Origin: Aquatica leii
Taxonomy: Eukaryota; Arthropoda; Insecta; Coleoptera; Lampyridae
NCBI GenBank assembly: GCA_035610365.1
Contig: CM069433.1
Location: 133,566,545-133,630,544 of the forward strand
Length of the DNA stretch: 64,000 nucleotides
Reading direction: 5' to 3'
The position numbers were made by a program, and so were the translations under genes. This document shows, one piece after another, positions 22,130-33,215 of this stretch. A model generated the notes under the pieces. The model did not search any database. It was not told the DNA's origin and saw nothing but the letters and a program-made list of their open reading frames with translations. The stretch's first letter is position 1; every line of letters starts with the position of its first letter.

Positions 22130-22990
22130 CCTATTTTTCTACCCGGCTCATATTGTAGGTTAGTTGCACCTGTCAAAAGGGACGTGAGTTATCAACGAAT
22201 TCTTGTCATTTATGGTTACCTTATTTTAACGGTGAACAAACCGGGGGACGTGACGTCATCGCTACCGCAATCCGAATTGGTCAATCGGGGGTCTTGAAGG
22301 CTTGCGCGCCATAACGAAATATCACTACTTTTAATGCCCAACTAAAGTATTAATCCAAGTTATTTAGACTATTTATGTATATTTGTTGTTCGCTAATATG
22401 TGCGAGTATCAAATCGTTATCTTCGCTCTGAAATGAAAACTACCTAATTAATAAGCGTCAATTTTGAGTATTACTTGTATGTCAATTTTAAACAATTGTT
22501 GCGGTTTAACTTGTAGTTGCTTTTCTTTTGGAATTGTAAAAAGGAGGATGTGGAGGAGGAGGATGTGGACCCACCAAACCATCCGTTTTTGCTTGGTACA
22601 AGTTCGCCACATAAAGGATAGGCGAGAGTAGGAAAAATATCATTTAAGGAAAGTCTGGTTAGACTTAGTTCGGATGAGTTAGGTATCGGTACGTGCTTTG
22701 TGAGCACGCGGTTCAGCGAGGCACCTGCCTTACGGCTTATCCTCGCTTCTAAGGCATAAAACCAAGTAGGTAGGAAAATGATTTAGAAACTTGTAAAGAA
22801 GCTAAGAGAGGCTGAGTTAATTAAGTAGCTACGGCGAAAAAGAAACTAAAAGGGTTATTCAAAATAAAATACTGAAATAAATGATTCTAAATTAAATTTC
22901 GTGCTGTTAATAATAATAGAAACTAAATACTTACTTTGCCCTACCGTACTTGTAAGAAAATAAACAAAACCAAACGTTAGAAAATAAAAC
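22130..22990. other. Unassigned, possible 3' region of the R1-type relic
   Basis: Mixed composition with a purine-rich run (GGAGGATGTGGAGGAGGAGG near 22542). The minus-strand frame 22471-22707 has no known motif. It may be 3' untranslated sequence of the R1-type element, whose AATAAAG signal (minus strand) lies near 22990. Confidence 0.25.
22251..22285. promoter_or_regulatory. Promoter-like patch: CRE palindrome plus CCAAT box
   Basis: TGACGTCA at 22251-22258 (full cAMP-response element) and ATTGG at 22276-22280 (inverted CCAAT) lie in a ~100-base GC-richer patch. No start codon with a convincing gene follows on either strand, so this may be chance or an element promoter. Confidence 0.2.
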
Positions 22991-22997
22991 TTTATTC

Positions 22998-25190
22998 TTA
23001 TTGTAGGCTCTGGTCTCTCTTTGCGAAATGTCTATAAATATTCACATCAGGCACCAGCTTGAGGATGGCCTGAGGAGAATTGGTATAGGGATTGACAGTG
23101 GATAACAGGGCACTCCGATCATCATCAAATTCGCGACAAGCGAGAATCCGATGTGCCAGGGTGTCAGGAACGCCGCACGACGAACACCTGTCATCATCTA
23201 AAACGCTAATGCGTTTTAGATGGTAACAAAATCCGCCGTGTGAAGACAGGATTTGGACGGCCTCTCGTTCAGGAACGTGGGGCATTCTGAACCAGGTAAG
23301 GATATCCGGGATAAGAGAATAGGCATTACGACCTTTATGGGAATTGTCGCACAGCCGCTGCCATGCACCCAAGATCAAGACCTTTAAGTGACGCTTGGCC
23401 GCTGAAAAGGACGGAAAATCGTTGATTGAAACGTGCTGGTCAAGGAAGTTGCACGAGCCAGCCTTGCGAAGGACTTTGGTGCAGTAAATTTCCTGCAAAA
23501 GGAGATGTAGGGGAGGATGCTTGGATATAACACAAAGGATATCTACGGGAACGGTGCGATAAGCCCCGAGGATAGTTCTAAGGAATAGGGATTGGAGCGA
23601 GGCCAGTTTCCTGACCACGTGAAAATGTCGAAGTCTATGGTACCAAATGTCTAGGTCATAAGTGAGCATGGGAATGACTGCATTGTCGAAGAAATGCGCA
23701 AGATGTTTTTTGTGAAGGTTCAATTTCAATCGTGAGTATTTGTAGGACAAGTGTAAGACGCTCTTACACTTGTCAACCACGAAAACGCAATGTTTTACAA
23801 AACTCAGTTTGTCGTCAAGCAAAAGTCCGAGGTACTTGAATTCGAAGACCCTACGGACAGGAGTAACGTGGAGGCGCAGTGAACGATCTCGTTTTAGAGT
23901 AGAGCCAAAAACCATGTACTTAGTTGTCTGCAGGTATACTTAGTTTACTGTTGCTAGCCCAGCTAGTCACAATATTTAGGCACGTGTTGGATTTTGCAAG
24001 TTCCACAAGGTCGGGCCAAAAACCGAGCTTTGTGGACAGCCCTTCGTCAGTTGTTTGGTGAAGGTTGAACGTGAAACTTTCGCAGAGTATGTTATCGATC
24101 TATTCGACAAGTAGCTACAAATGACGCGCATAGCGTCAGCAGGTACTCTCTTAACGACGAGAGCTTCGATTATAGAGGGCCACCATACTTTATTGAACGC
24201 TCCAAAAATGTGTATGAAAATTGTTAGTTTATACTTGGAAACGTTCGATTGTACAATAGCCATTAATCGACGGGTGGCGTCTGTCGTCGTTTTGCCAGAA
24301 ACGAAGCCATATTGACTAGGATGAAATAAGATATTTGGCGGAATTTCGTCTTGTATCTTTTTTAGAAGTGTCCTTTCAAAAAGTTTGCCTAGTTCCGATA
24401 ACAAAGTTATCGAGCGATATGTGTTTAGGTTGGCGAGATCCTTCTTTCCGGGCTTGAGAATAGTGATAAGTTTACCAGCTTTTTAGCTGGTAGGGAAATA
24501 ACCGATTTTTATGCAAGAGTTGAACAGGTCAACGATCGTTGATGAAAGAGAATCTAAGACCACCGTTCGCAAAACGTTACAGTGTATTCTGTCAAATCCA
24601 GGAGCTTTATTCTTACTAATTTTGCTAGCCACCGCGGCTAAATCGTCTCTAGTGATCACCCAGTCCTGTCGGGAATTACATTGGAAAAGAGATCGGGATC
24701 TTATTTGGGTATGATAGGCATTGTCCGTCGAGGGATCGTCGTCTGGAAATAAAGTGGAAACTATCGTATCCAATTCTGAGATAGTGTATCTGTCACCAGG
24801 CTTTTTTCCACGAAACTTTGCCATGAGCTATATTTTGCTGTCTTCACTGCTAGTTTGTATCGGTGAAGCGCGGCCTTATAAGAGGCAAGCCATTGATGTT
24901 TTAGGTCTGCAGGGGCTTTTTCGTGGTGTTTACGTAAACAACGCACCGCTCGCTTTAACTTATCTAACTTAGGACTCCACCAAGGTACACCAGCTCTAGA
25001 TCTTAAGCGTATGCTGTTTAAGCCATTGTGGCAAGAGTCGAGAATCATCCTGGTCAACTTACCAATAAAGGCGTCTACAGATTTAGGATCGTGGCACAAA
25101 GCACCACGTGGAAGATACGAAGGAATTGATTTTGCGATAGCATTATTCAGGCGAACAGGGCACTTGGCTTACCACAAGAGTATCTTTATT
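22998..25190 (-). pseudogene. R1-type LINE ORF2 relic (5'-truncated, catalytic box deleted)
   Basis: Three minus-strand frames follow each other. 25099-24761 is the linker (AGVPWWSPKLDKLKRAVR, AKYSSWQSFVEK). 24824-24483 is the start of the RT (ISKNKAPGFDRIHCNVL). 24404-23976 is the palm (LSELGKLFERTLLKKI, QYGFVSGKTTTDA, TKGCPQSSVFGPTLWNL). 23915-22998 is the thumb and C-terminus (KYMVFGS, FKYLGLLLDDKLSF) with a C-x2-C-x7-H-x4-C knuckle (CSSCGVPDTLAHRILAC). The tract between PTLWNL and KYMVFG, which should hold the catalytic YADD, is missing: an internal deletion. The endonuclease domain is absent. R1-clade assignment rests on the C-terminal knuckle and linker motifs. Confidence 0.8.
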
Positions 25191-25239
25191 TGGAACTACT
25201 GATCCACGACCATCTGCGGCGAAGCTAGCCGAACGGTAA

Positions 25240-26305
25240 GCCAAACGTCTACTTATTTTCATTTTTCTTTTCACCTCCCTAACTAGTTACGTTACAGCGA
25301 TTTTCATAATATTTTTTTAGTTCGTAAAACTCTATTTTTAAGAACAACACTCTTTAATTACAAATTATGTTTAAACATTTACAAATCTACTTTATTTGCT
25401 TTGTAAGTTGCATCCACATGTTATTCTGTTATAACGGTTCGGGCTTCAGCATGAATAGATTTCTTTTATTTACTGGCCGCAAAAACTAAACCTTGTAATA
25501 ATTTACGTTTTTCAAACTGATCCAGCTCATTTACATTAAGTTTTAACCTTTTTTAATTGTCATTTCAGGTTTATTTATTTATGATTTTAGGTATTACCAA
25601 CATAAATTTTTAAATTTAGGTTATTTATTTTCCGTGTAATTTGTTCTTGTAAAAAGCTTTGATAAAGTATAGTTTATACGTGTATAACTCGTAAGGAAAG
25701 TGCATTGCCAACTCGTATGAATTGCAGTTTCGTCAATCGGCTCGGCTGCAAACTTTCATACTCATTGGCAATGACTACCATTCCTTACTCATTATATAAA
25801 ATACTAATACATACAATCTAAAAGTAAAAATTATGTTGCAAAAGTATATTAAACATGAATGTATTTTTAGTAAAATGTAAATATTATTTTTTTTTAAATT
25901 TTGATTTAACATGTTACTTACAAAAATTACATTAACAATAAAGAGGTTTAGTTTTAATCGCTTAAAGGTTTCACTGCGCTTTGAATAATTACAGCAACTA
26001 AGATACAAGCATTTTTTTCACAAAATAGTTATTTTTGTATTAAGAGTTTGAGGGTAACTTGCCGCTCGACGCGAATGCGATATAGCTTTCTTCTGCAACC
26101 GACGAACTTTTCTAACCTCCATGACGTTGTGTGATATCGCCTCCTCTATTAACTATCAACAGTAACATTTGTTTTCAAAAGTACAATTTACAAATATGGC
26201 ACATAATAAAAAATAAAAACATGAAGTACGTAACACCCATTTTAAAATTAGATGTGAAATCAGTCAAACAGCAATAAACAAATTAGGCTAGGCAAAAACC
26301 TTCTA
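25240..26305. other. Intergenic, no gene seen
   Basis: AT-rich; no supported feature. Confidence 0.35.
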
Positions 26306-26309
26306 AAAA

Positions 26310-26440
26310 CATCTCACTACCATAAACTTGAAAGAAAGTGGTTATTGTAGGATGTGTAGAAAATCAAGAGGAAATAGTTTTTCATATGCTATACGAATGT
26401 AGATGTGTACACTTAAAAAAAACTAAACAGAACCAGAATA
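26310..26440 (+). pseudogene. Possible LINE ORF2 C-terminal fragment
   Basis: Translating 26330-26430 gives VENQEEIVFHMLYECRCVHL, matching the C...C...H-x4-C ending of R1/jockey-type ORF2 proteins. It is short and frameshifted; low confidence. Confidence 0.25.
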
Positions 26441-26449
26441 GTCTTACTC

Positions 26450-27620
26450 TCAATTTTTTTGAGAAAGCATAAGGTACAATTTAAAAATCTATGGGACACG
26501 ATAAGCTCTAAGATCCGTAGTTAGTACTACTATATCTGGTTCAAAGTATAACATACTTGTTGCCAGAAACAACAATAACAATCAAAATACATTAAAACAT
26601 GAACCTATAACTTCTTTGTGTCCGCTTTATAAGGTATTGGGCTGGAGAATAAATAATTCCAATTTTTAGCTGAAGAGCAAAGACGATGCGTAAATAAATC
26701 TTAAAGTAGAAAACTACTTATAAGCTTTTGTAGTAATAGAGCTATTTGTAAAAAACAAACTAATTATCTATACAACTTTTACAGGCTACAAGAAACTATA
26801 GGAACGCTATATCACGTCCCTAGGTGATTCATCTGCTTAGAATGTATAAATCTGGCCCAACTACTATCACAGTCTTCCAACGTACAATATCGTCACGAAA
26901 CTAAGCTTTTGACAAAAAGGTGGTTTTAGCCTATTATGGTTTTGCTTTGCCTTTGACCCATTCGCAACACAAATTCGTATGTAAAGAAAGTGCAGATCTC
27001 CGGCAAAAGCTAACACATTTGGACATTAAATGTCAAAAAAGTATAAATAATTTCCAAAAGCACGAACTGCATATAATAAGCAACGCTGACAATATCAGCA
27101 AACTGATACTAAACATAATCTTAAGTTTAACACTAATTTGCAAAAGATTGATGGCAAAACCATCTGATAGTATAAGGTAACTTTATTTACACTTAAAACT
27201 AATTTACAGTGTGCATGTGTAACGCTTCGTGACGCTTCCGTAGATTCTATAAAGTCAAATAATTCTGAAAATCCTAGCGATCCGTGGTCATCATTATTCA
27301 TAATTACGTCTTTGTTCTTATAGATTTCGAGACTTTCATACGAATCAAGTTCGTTCCTTTTTTATAAGTAACTTAACATCTTCAAATTTATGGTTATTTT
27401 CAAACATGTGTAGGACAACAATTTCTATTCGGCACAAAACAAAGGTAGCATAAGCATTTAGTACATTTCATTTTTGTTATTGTAGGATAAAAATTTATTA
27501 ATAATAAGTACAACTAACATACAAACATAATCTATTAATTAATAAAACCATCTCGTAGGAACGGAGCTAATGGGATAAAAATATGGCAATTTGTTTTATA
27601 TAGTTGTGGAAACTGCATTA
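26450..27620. other. Intergenic, no gene supported
   Basis: AT-rich. The 86-codon frame at 26920-27180 has no recognised domain. Confidence 0.3.
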
Positions 27621-27627
27621 GACTATT

Positions 27628-27671
27628 CCAGTGCTGAAGAGTCCAAATAGGACGAAACAGCTGCCCACTGG
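27628..27671 (+). ncRNA. Type I hammerhead-ribozyme-like motif
   Basis: In order: CCAGTG (stem I, 27628-27633), CTGAAGA (full CUGANGA core), stem II GTCC-AAATA-GGAC, GAAA core (27654-27657), CAGCTG (palindromic stem III), GCC, and CACTGG (stem I, 27666-27671). Stem I is 6 bp and stem II 4 bp, both perfect. The one defect is the cleavage triplet, GCC where GUC is expected, giving an A-C instead of A-U pair; cleavage is probably weak or lost. The short palindromic stem III is typical of hammerheads in Penelope-like elements and retrozymes, which act as dimers. No coding sequence is adjacent. Confidence 0.6.
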
Positions 27672-27679
27672 TTTCTGCA

Positions 27680-29345
27680 ATTATACAAACAAATTTTTGC
27701 GCTTGCACAGTAAAGTTAGAAATATGCCACGTAGAATTTAATTAGATTTTTTGAAATTCGCGGATGTAATATTTACTATCTAACTAATAACTTTCCTTTC
27801 CTACATGTGGATAATCTATTAACTTAATTTAACGTCAATATTTTATTGGGTTAAATTCGAACGCTTACGTACTTAATCACAGGCGCGCGTGATTAGTCCA
27901 GCGCTATCGCTAGTATTTGAGTAAAGTGTTATCTACTAGTTTGTCGAAATAATGCAGTGATGTTTTCACAGTTGCTTCAAAAACTTCTTCTTGAAATTTT
28001 TCTCTATTTCAAATTAATTTTCTTTCATTTGGTCACTGTGAGCTAAATTGGCTGTAGTCATTCATATTGACATGAAGTATTTGAAATACAAAGTACTACG
28101 TCAAAATGAATTTAAAATAGAAATTATTGTGATCACATTATAGTATTTGAACTACAAATACAAAACACGTTTATGAAATCGTATTTGAATTACTAAAACA
28201 TTTGAAATAAGTACATATGTTTTTCACTGTAAATATAAAATCCGGGTTGCTACCAAGACAACAATCGTAATAAAAAAAAAACACTAGAAACAACGAAATA
28301 AAAGTAACGGCGACAGTATTGCAAAATGTAAAAACTTTAACATTTACCACAAACCTTCTAATAAATCAAGCTTATAAGTTTTGTCTGCAATGCTCTCATG
28401 GCTACTGAAGTATTTATCGTTTTTCACGTCAAGTGTCAGGGCACGTATATGCTTTACTTTCTCCTAATTTTTTTTTAGAACCATCATGTACAGAAAAATG
28501 CACACCGCAATGGAACACTGTATATTTGAAAATCCAAATACTTCACAGGTGTCAAAACACGTCGCGATGTGTCAATGCGTATAATTTTTTATTCTGAAAA
28601 TTTCAGATATTATAAGTAAAAATTATTCACTTTAGCTTCTATTTTTTAACCAACTAAATCCATGTGTATGTCAAACTATGACACCTGTTTCTGAGTTCAC
28701 AGTTCAATGTAACAGTACGAAAATAGATGAACGTGGACGCTTTGGAATGTAAATATACACCAAGTCATTTAAACTCAAGCGTCTAAAAGCGATGGTGCAA
28801 TAATTGTGTATGTATATTTGAATATACAGAGTACCACAAATCGTATCTGCTTTGCTGTATAAAATTGGGTTAAGCTTCATTCAGATTAACTTCAAATCTC
28901 ATGGGATCTGAAGCTCTACCGCGTTCTTCCATTTTGGCATTGATAATCTTCTTTTATCACCACAATTCAGTCTAACCTCACTTTGATTGTATAGCGTGCA
29001 CCAGCTGCGCCATGTAGTAACAGGTTGCTGTTATTTATTATCAAAATAAACTTGATATAAGTGTGTTTACTGTTATCAGTACCAACTTAAACTTGGTTAC
29101 ATTACATCTTATGACATTTTAATAGTATATAGACATCTTTCAGAATTTCGTGAACTGTGACGCTGTAGTCCATATATGTCAACATGTTGCCATCAGCCGT
29201 CTTACAAACATTCGCCGGTACATTTTTCCTAGTCTATTTTTGCCTTTGTCGTTGTATTTATTGTTAATTGCTTAACGTATATTATAAGTAAACTTATTTT
29301 TTTTATTATATAAATATGTGATAATCTGATTATTTTTAAATGTTG
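27680..29345. other. Intergenic, no gene seen
   Basis: AT-rich; no supported gene or terminal repeat. Confidence 0.35.
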
Positions 29346-29350
29346 TTGAC

Positions 29351-29460
29351 ATAAGTGCCTTTTAAATAGACTAACGTTTCTGAGATTCACATAGACTTGT
29401 CAAATTGTCAATTTTTAGTTTATTAATTTAGATTTTCGACTCAAGTTCACAGTTCACAAC
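29351..29460 (+). repeat. Dispersed repeat, copy 1 (partner at 42048-42150)
   Basis: Shares AGTGCCTTTTAAA, GAGATTCACATAGACTT and GACTCAAG with 42048-42150 in the same orientation over ~105 bases. Class unknown; it sits just outside the Harbinger element. Confidence 0.55.
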
Positions 29461-29921
29461 ATAAAAAAACATCTTTTCTAACAATCGTTTCTAAGAATAT
29501 TTACAATAGATAATCCATTTTATTAAAGTCAATAAAATGTCTTATAGCCGGTTGCACAAAAGATAATATGACAGTTATTTGGAGTTTAATCTTCGATTAA
29601 ACTACGATTATCTTTTAATTGTAGTTTAACAAGACATTACCGGTCAATTAAATATTTGATGAGAGTCGGCGTTAACCGGAGATTAACGGTCAATTAACTG
29701 TATTTTCGATTGCACAAAGCAATAATCTCTGATTAAACTCTTGTTAACAAAAAATTAGCTAATTGGTGATATTTGGCTGATTAACCTACAATTAAAGTTT
29801 TTCAAAAATAAAAGTCTATTATTTAAAGTCAAAACTAACTAATTATTTATAGCTACGTTTAATTTAAGTTTAGTTTAATATAAGTTTATTTAAAAAAAGT
29901 AATTATTAAAGAAAAATAATT

Positions 29922-30984
29922 ATGTTGTCTGACTTGTCGTCTACTTCTTCGAGCACTTTTGAAGATGAACCACCAAGAAGACAGTGTCGTAGAATAAGAT
30001 TTATAAGAGATAGAGAAAATCCATTTGAATCGTTGAATGATATCGATTTCAAGAAGCGGTATCGATTAAATAAGGCCACCATTATGAATTTGGTGCATAC
30101 AATTGGGCATAGAATCGAACCAAGAAGCAAACGAAACAAATCCCTTGATGCAACAGCACAGCTATTAATTACTCTACGTTTTTATGCGACTGGTGGATTT
30201 TTAGAATTAATTGGTGATTACATGCATATTCATAAATCGAACGTATGTAGATCAATCCAGCGTGTCACACACGAAATTGCCCGACTCTCCCATGAATATA
30301 TCCAGATGCCCAGAACCACCGAAGAATTACTGAAAACCAAACAACAGTTCTTCCAGATTTCTGGTTTTCCACGTGTTGTGGGAGCTGTCGATTGCACACA
30401 TGTGCGTATACAATCACCTGGTGGTCCAAATGCTGAAATGTCTCCCAATAGAAAAGGCTATTTTAGCATTAATATTCAAGCGATTTGTGATGCAGACCTA
30501 AAATTAATGCATTTTATTGTACGTTGGCCAGGATCAGTTCATGACAGTACTATTTTCAACCATTTTCCTCTTCCCGTAGAATCTCGTATTGGAAGATATG
30601 GCAACGGTTATGTATTAGGTGATAGTGGATATCCATGGAAACCTTACGCCTTTACGGAATCCAGCAAATGCTAGTGAAATAGCGTATAACAAAGAACATA
30701 TAACAACGCAAAATACCATTGAAAGGTTCTTTGGCGTTTTAAAAAGGATATTTCCTTGCATGCAATATGGTTGTCGGCTTAGAATTAGCACAGCTTTAAA
30801 AGTTATCGTGGCTTGTGGAGTTTTACACAACATCTGTAAAAAACAAAATGACATAATTGAAAACTATTTTGAAGAAATTGAAGCTTTAGAAGAAGCAGAA
30901 CATTTAATTTTAAATGAAAATAATGAAAATAATGCTGTTCGAAATGCATTAATTGCAACAGTTTTTAATGCGCAAAATATATAA
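29922..30984 (+). pseudogene. Harbinger transposase (HARBI1-like DDE nuclease), frameshifted
   Basis: ATG at 29922 opens a 250-codon frame ending at 30674; the rest continues in another frame to 30984, so one small indel near 30640-30650 splits it. Together the length is close to the ~350 residues of HARBI1. The DDE catalytic triad is visible: D in GAVDCTHVRI, D in VLGDSGYPWKP, and E in NTIERFFGVLKR (second frame). YFSINIQAICDADLKLMHF and WPGSVHDSTIFNH are family hallmarks. The N-terminal part (FKKRYRLNKATIMNLVHTI, LRFYATGGFLELIGD) is the helix-turn-helix region. It cuts and pastes the element, with the Myb-like partner bringing it to the nucleus and the ends. Confidence 0.9.
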
Positions 30985-30996
30985 AAACAAGAAGCT

Positions 30997-32018
30997 TTAT
31001 TCTAATTTTTTTATTTCTAATTTTAATTTTTTTATTTGCAAGTTTAATATAATGCTTTGCTTCCTATCATTACTAATTTTCTTTAAATAATATTGCTTCC
31101 TTAAATAATCGACAATATATGATTTTTTTTTTAATAATTTTTTCTTGCTCAGCTTGGGAGGAGATATAACTGGTGATAGTGGTACTGCAGGAGACAAGGC
31201 AACAGGATTAGAGGATGGACCAGGTAGCACATCAACGGTGTCAAATAATTCACTTTCTTCTATTATTAATAAGATAAAGTTAATTAGGTCTCATTGTAAT
31301 TGTTTAAATTTACCAAAATAATGTGCCGCACTATCAAAACTGTTGGGATGTGGCCGAATTTGCTCATTGATATTAGCCAACAAAATCTCCTGCAGTTAAT
31401 AGTAGATTGGATACTCCACCTCCAGTTTTTAATATCTTCTTCTTTTAAAATTTGTTAATATTATATGATTTGAATGTTAAAACTATACTAATATGTGTTA
31501 TACTACCTGCAGCTTGTTTTGCCTCCTGCTCACGCAATTTAGTTTCGAAATTTTCATGCTATGAAATAGTTTTTTACAAATCATATATAATTCAATTTAT
31601 CGTTTTGTCTTGTTGCTTACGTGTTGTGACGTATAAGCTTTTTTTGTCTCCCGTTTTATATTTTCATACAAGATCTTTAATTGTTTAGCTGTACGGGAGC
31701 CTGTTTCAGCCGATGCATTAAACTCGGAGCTGACTGTTTCCCACACCGAATATTTCTTCTCAACCATGAATCCTTTCGTAGACTTATCCTCTACAATGCT
31801 TTTATAGCTATAGGAAAGGATAAAAGGAATTTAGGACTAGGAACATTTCATCGGTATGCATAAACTAAAATTTGGCTAGTAATACAGAAGCAATATTTTC
31901 CGTAGTGATACTATAACTGTTTGTGCAAAGAATAATAAAATAATACTTACTTTGCTGCAATATTCATTAGCAATTCCTTTTCGGTTTGGGTAAAATTTAC
32001 TCTTCTTTTGGTCGCCAT
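30997..32018 (-). pseudogene. Harbinger Myb/SANT-like partner protein, intron-containing, likely broken
   Basis: Minus strand. ATG at 32018 starts exon 1 (32018-31951, MATKRRVNFTQTEKELLMN), followed by a GTAAGT donor. Exon 2 (31807-31621) joins in frame: KSIVEDKSTKGFMVEKKYSV, ETVSSEFN, TGSRTAKQLKILYENIKRE. This is the trihelix Myb/SANT DNA-binding domain of Harbinger accessory proteins. Exon 3 (31558-31507, HENFETKLREQEAKQAA) ends at a GTAGTA donor. A later coding stretch (GGGVSNLLLTAG near 31400, then INEQIRPHPNSFDSAAHYF) needs a frame change near 31375. The lysine-rich coiled C-terminal frame is 31230-30997. Introns 1 and 2 keep the reading frame exactly, which supports the model. Confidence 0.7.
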
Positions 32019-32214
32019 CTTTATGAATATAATTTTGACAACTTAAAACGCGCGGTTGTCATGTTTACTAGCGGTTAATCTTCAATTAACTAATCGACCA
32101 TTAACGATACATTAAATTGCTCTGTGCAACGCATTTAATTTTTAATTGTCGATTATCGTTAATCGACAATCAGTAAATCGGCAATTAACGACAGTTTTGT
32201 GCAACCGGCTATTA

Positions 32215-32790
32215 GTCATTCAACCAAGCTTTTGAACTATGGATGAAAAAAAAAACGATATTCGCTGGAGATCTTCGATCTGGCACTCGTGTTTCTTAAA
32301 CTACGCTTACGGCACCGCAGTAGTTACGCCGCTGGATACAATTAAATTCATTCCCATATTTCTTTTGATACCTTTTAAAATCTAACATATTTTACCTACG
32401 TGAGTTTCTAATATGCCAATTTCATTTTGTATTTAATTAAAACTGTAATAGACTTTGAATTCTTAATTTCGTGATTTAAAATGTTTACTATTTATATACT
32501 GTCTATATAATTTCACGTATTGTAAATCAACGTAATAATTAGGAAATTTTGCGATCCAAGAGCAATTAGCTCTATTAAATATTGGATGTTTTAATTTGAT
32601 AAAGAACGCCATTTTTTACTGTACGAAGAATTACGAACTTTTTGCACAACAGTGATGAAGATAATAATATAATAACAAATACGTACACATTAACTCGTTT
32701 AATAAAGATAATGATAACGATGATGTGTTCCGTATGGGTTTTTAGCCAAGTTTGTCTTAGTCACGTGCAAGATAAATATTAATAATAAAT
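32215..32790. other. Upstream intergenic of the CLIP-like peptide gene
   Basis: AT-rich with no coding frame. It would hold any regulatory sequence of the gene at 32879; a CACGTG E-box lies near 32762. I see no clear immune kappaB site upstream. Confidence 0.3.
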
Positions 32791-32801
32791 AAACGGAACT
32801 C

Positions 32802-32830
32802 TTATAGTATACAAGTATTATATGCTCATT
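32802..32830 (+). promoter_or_regulatory. Candidate core promoter (TATA-like and initiator)
   Basis: TTATAGTATA at 32802-32811 precedes an initiator-like TCATT at 32826-32830 by ~25 bases, the usual arthropod TATA-to-start spacing. This would give a ~50-base 5' untranslated leader before ATG 32879. Inference from spacing only. Confidence 0.4.
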
Positions 32831-32878
32831 AGTTTTGTAACCGCCTTTTGTTAAATATCGATCGTAAAATCCTCTGCA

Positions 32879-33189
32879 ATGAAGTTGATCCTTATTACGA
32901 TTGTATTAGTTTGTTGGGGAATTTCTAATATTTCAGCAAAATCTGGTTTAATTAATAATGCGCATCAAAAAGAATATGTAGAAAATGAGATTTATAGTGC
33001 TTCGGGCGAATTGTGTCGATGTATGAATAATCATCTTTGCAAGGGAGAAATCAATTGGGCGTGAGTAATAAAATTATTTTATTAGCAACCCTTTAAAATT
33101 AATCTTACAGAATTCCCTGTCATCCCAGTTACATAATGGTGTGCTGCGTCATTCCATCAAAAGAAAACATAGGAATTTTTTTAATATAG
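32879..33189 (+). CDS. Small secreted six-cysteine peptide, CLIP-domain-like, two exons
   Basis: Exon 1 (32879-33060) starts with ATG and a clear signal peptide (MKLILITIVLVCWGISNISA, cleavage likely before KSGL). A GTGAGT donor and TTACAG acceptor bound a 50-bp intron (33061-33110, phase 2). Exon 2 continues in frame to a TAG at 33187-33189, giving 86 residues. The mature ~66-residue peptide has six cysteines: C-R-C-x5-C-x9-C-x7-C-C. This matches the core of CLIP domains from serine protease homologues (CxC...LC, then C...VCC), though the C3-C4 loop is shorter than usual. CLIP domains normally precede a trypsin-like domain in clotting, melanisation and Toll cascades; here no protease follows. 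It could be a stand-alone CLIP peptide, another cysteine-rich secreted peptide, or a duplicated first part of a protease gene. Without the intron the exon 1 frame would stop after 61 codons. Confidence 0.6.
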
Positions 33190-33209
33190 TTTTATCGAAA
33201 TTGTGAAGT

Positions 33210-33215
33210 AATAAA
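33210..33215 (+). terminator. Poly(A) signal of the CLIP-like peptide gene
   Basis: AATAAA 21 bases after the stop codon of the two-exon gene, in the right place for a short 3' untranslated region. Confidence 0.5.

Larger units (their letters stand above)
29545..32211. mobile_element. PIF/Harbinger DNA transposon, near full length
   Basis: Terminal inverted repeats TAGCCGGTTGCACAAAA (29545 on) and its reverse complement ending at 32211 are flanked by TTA at 29542-29544 and 32212-32214. That is the 3-bp TWA duplication expected of PIF/Harbinger. Subterminal zones on both sides are rich in ATTAAC/GTTAAT words. The 2,667-bp element carries a plus-strand transposase and a minus-strand Myb/SANT gene, converging near 30990. 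Ends and duplication are perfect, but the transposase has a frameshift and the Myb gene appears broken late, so this copy is probably inactive yet could be mobilised in trans. Confidence 0.9.

Noticed and set aside
22251-22285. CRE plus CCAAT as proof of a host gene promoter
   Set aside because: No supported gene follows on either strand; TGACGTCA also occurs twice elsewhere in the window without genes. Kept only as a low-confidence site.
32917-32926. GGGGAATTTC kappaB-like site at the CLIP-like gene
   Set aside because: It lies inside the signal-peptide coding sequence, so a regulatory role is not supported.
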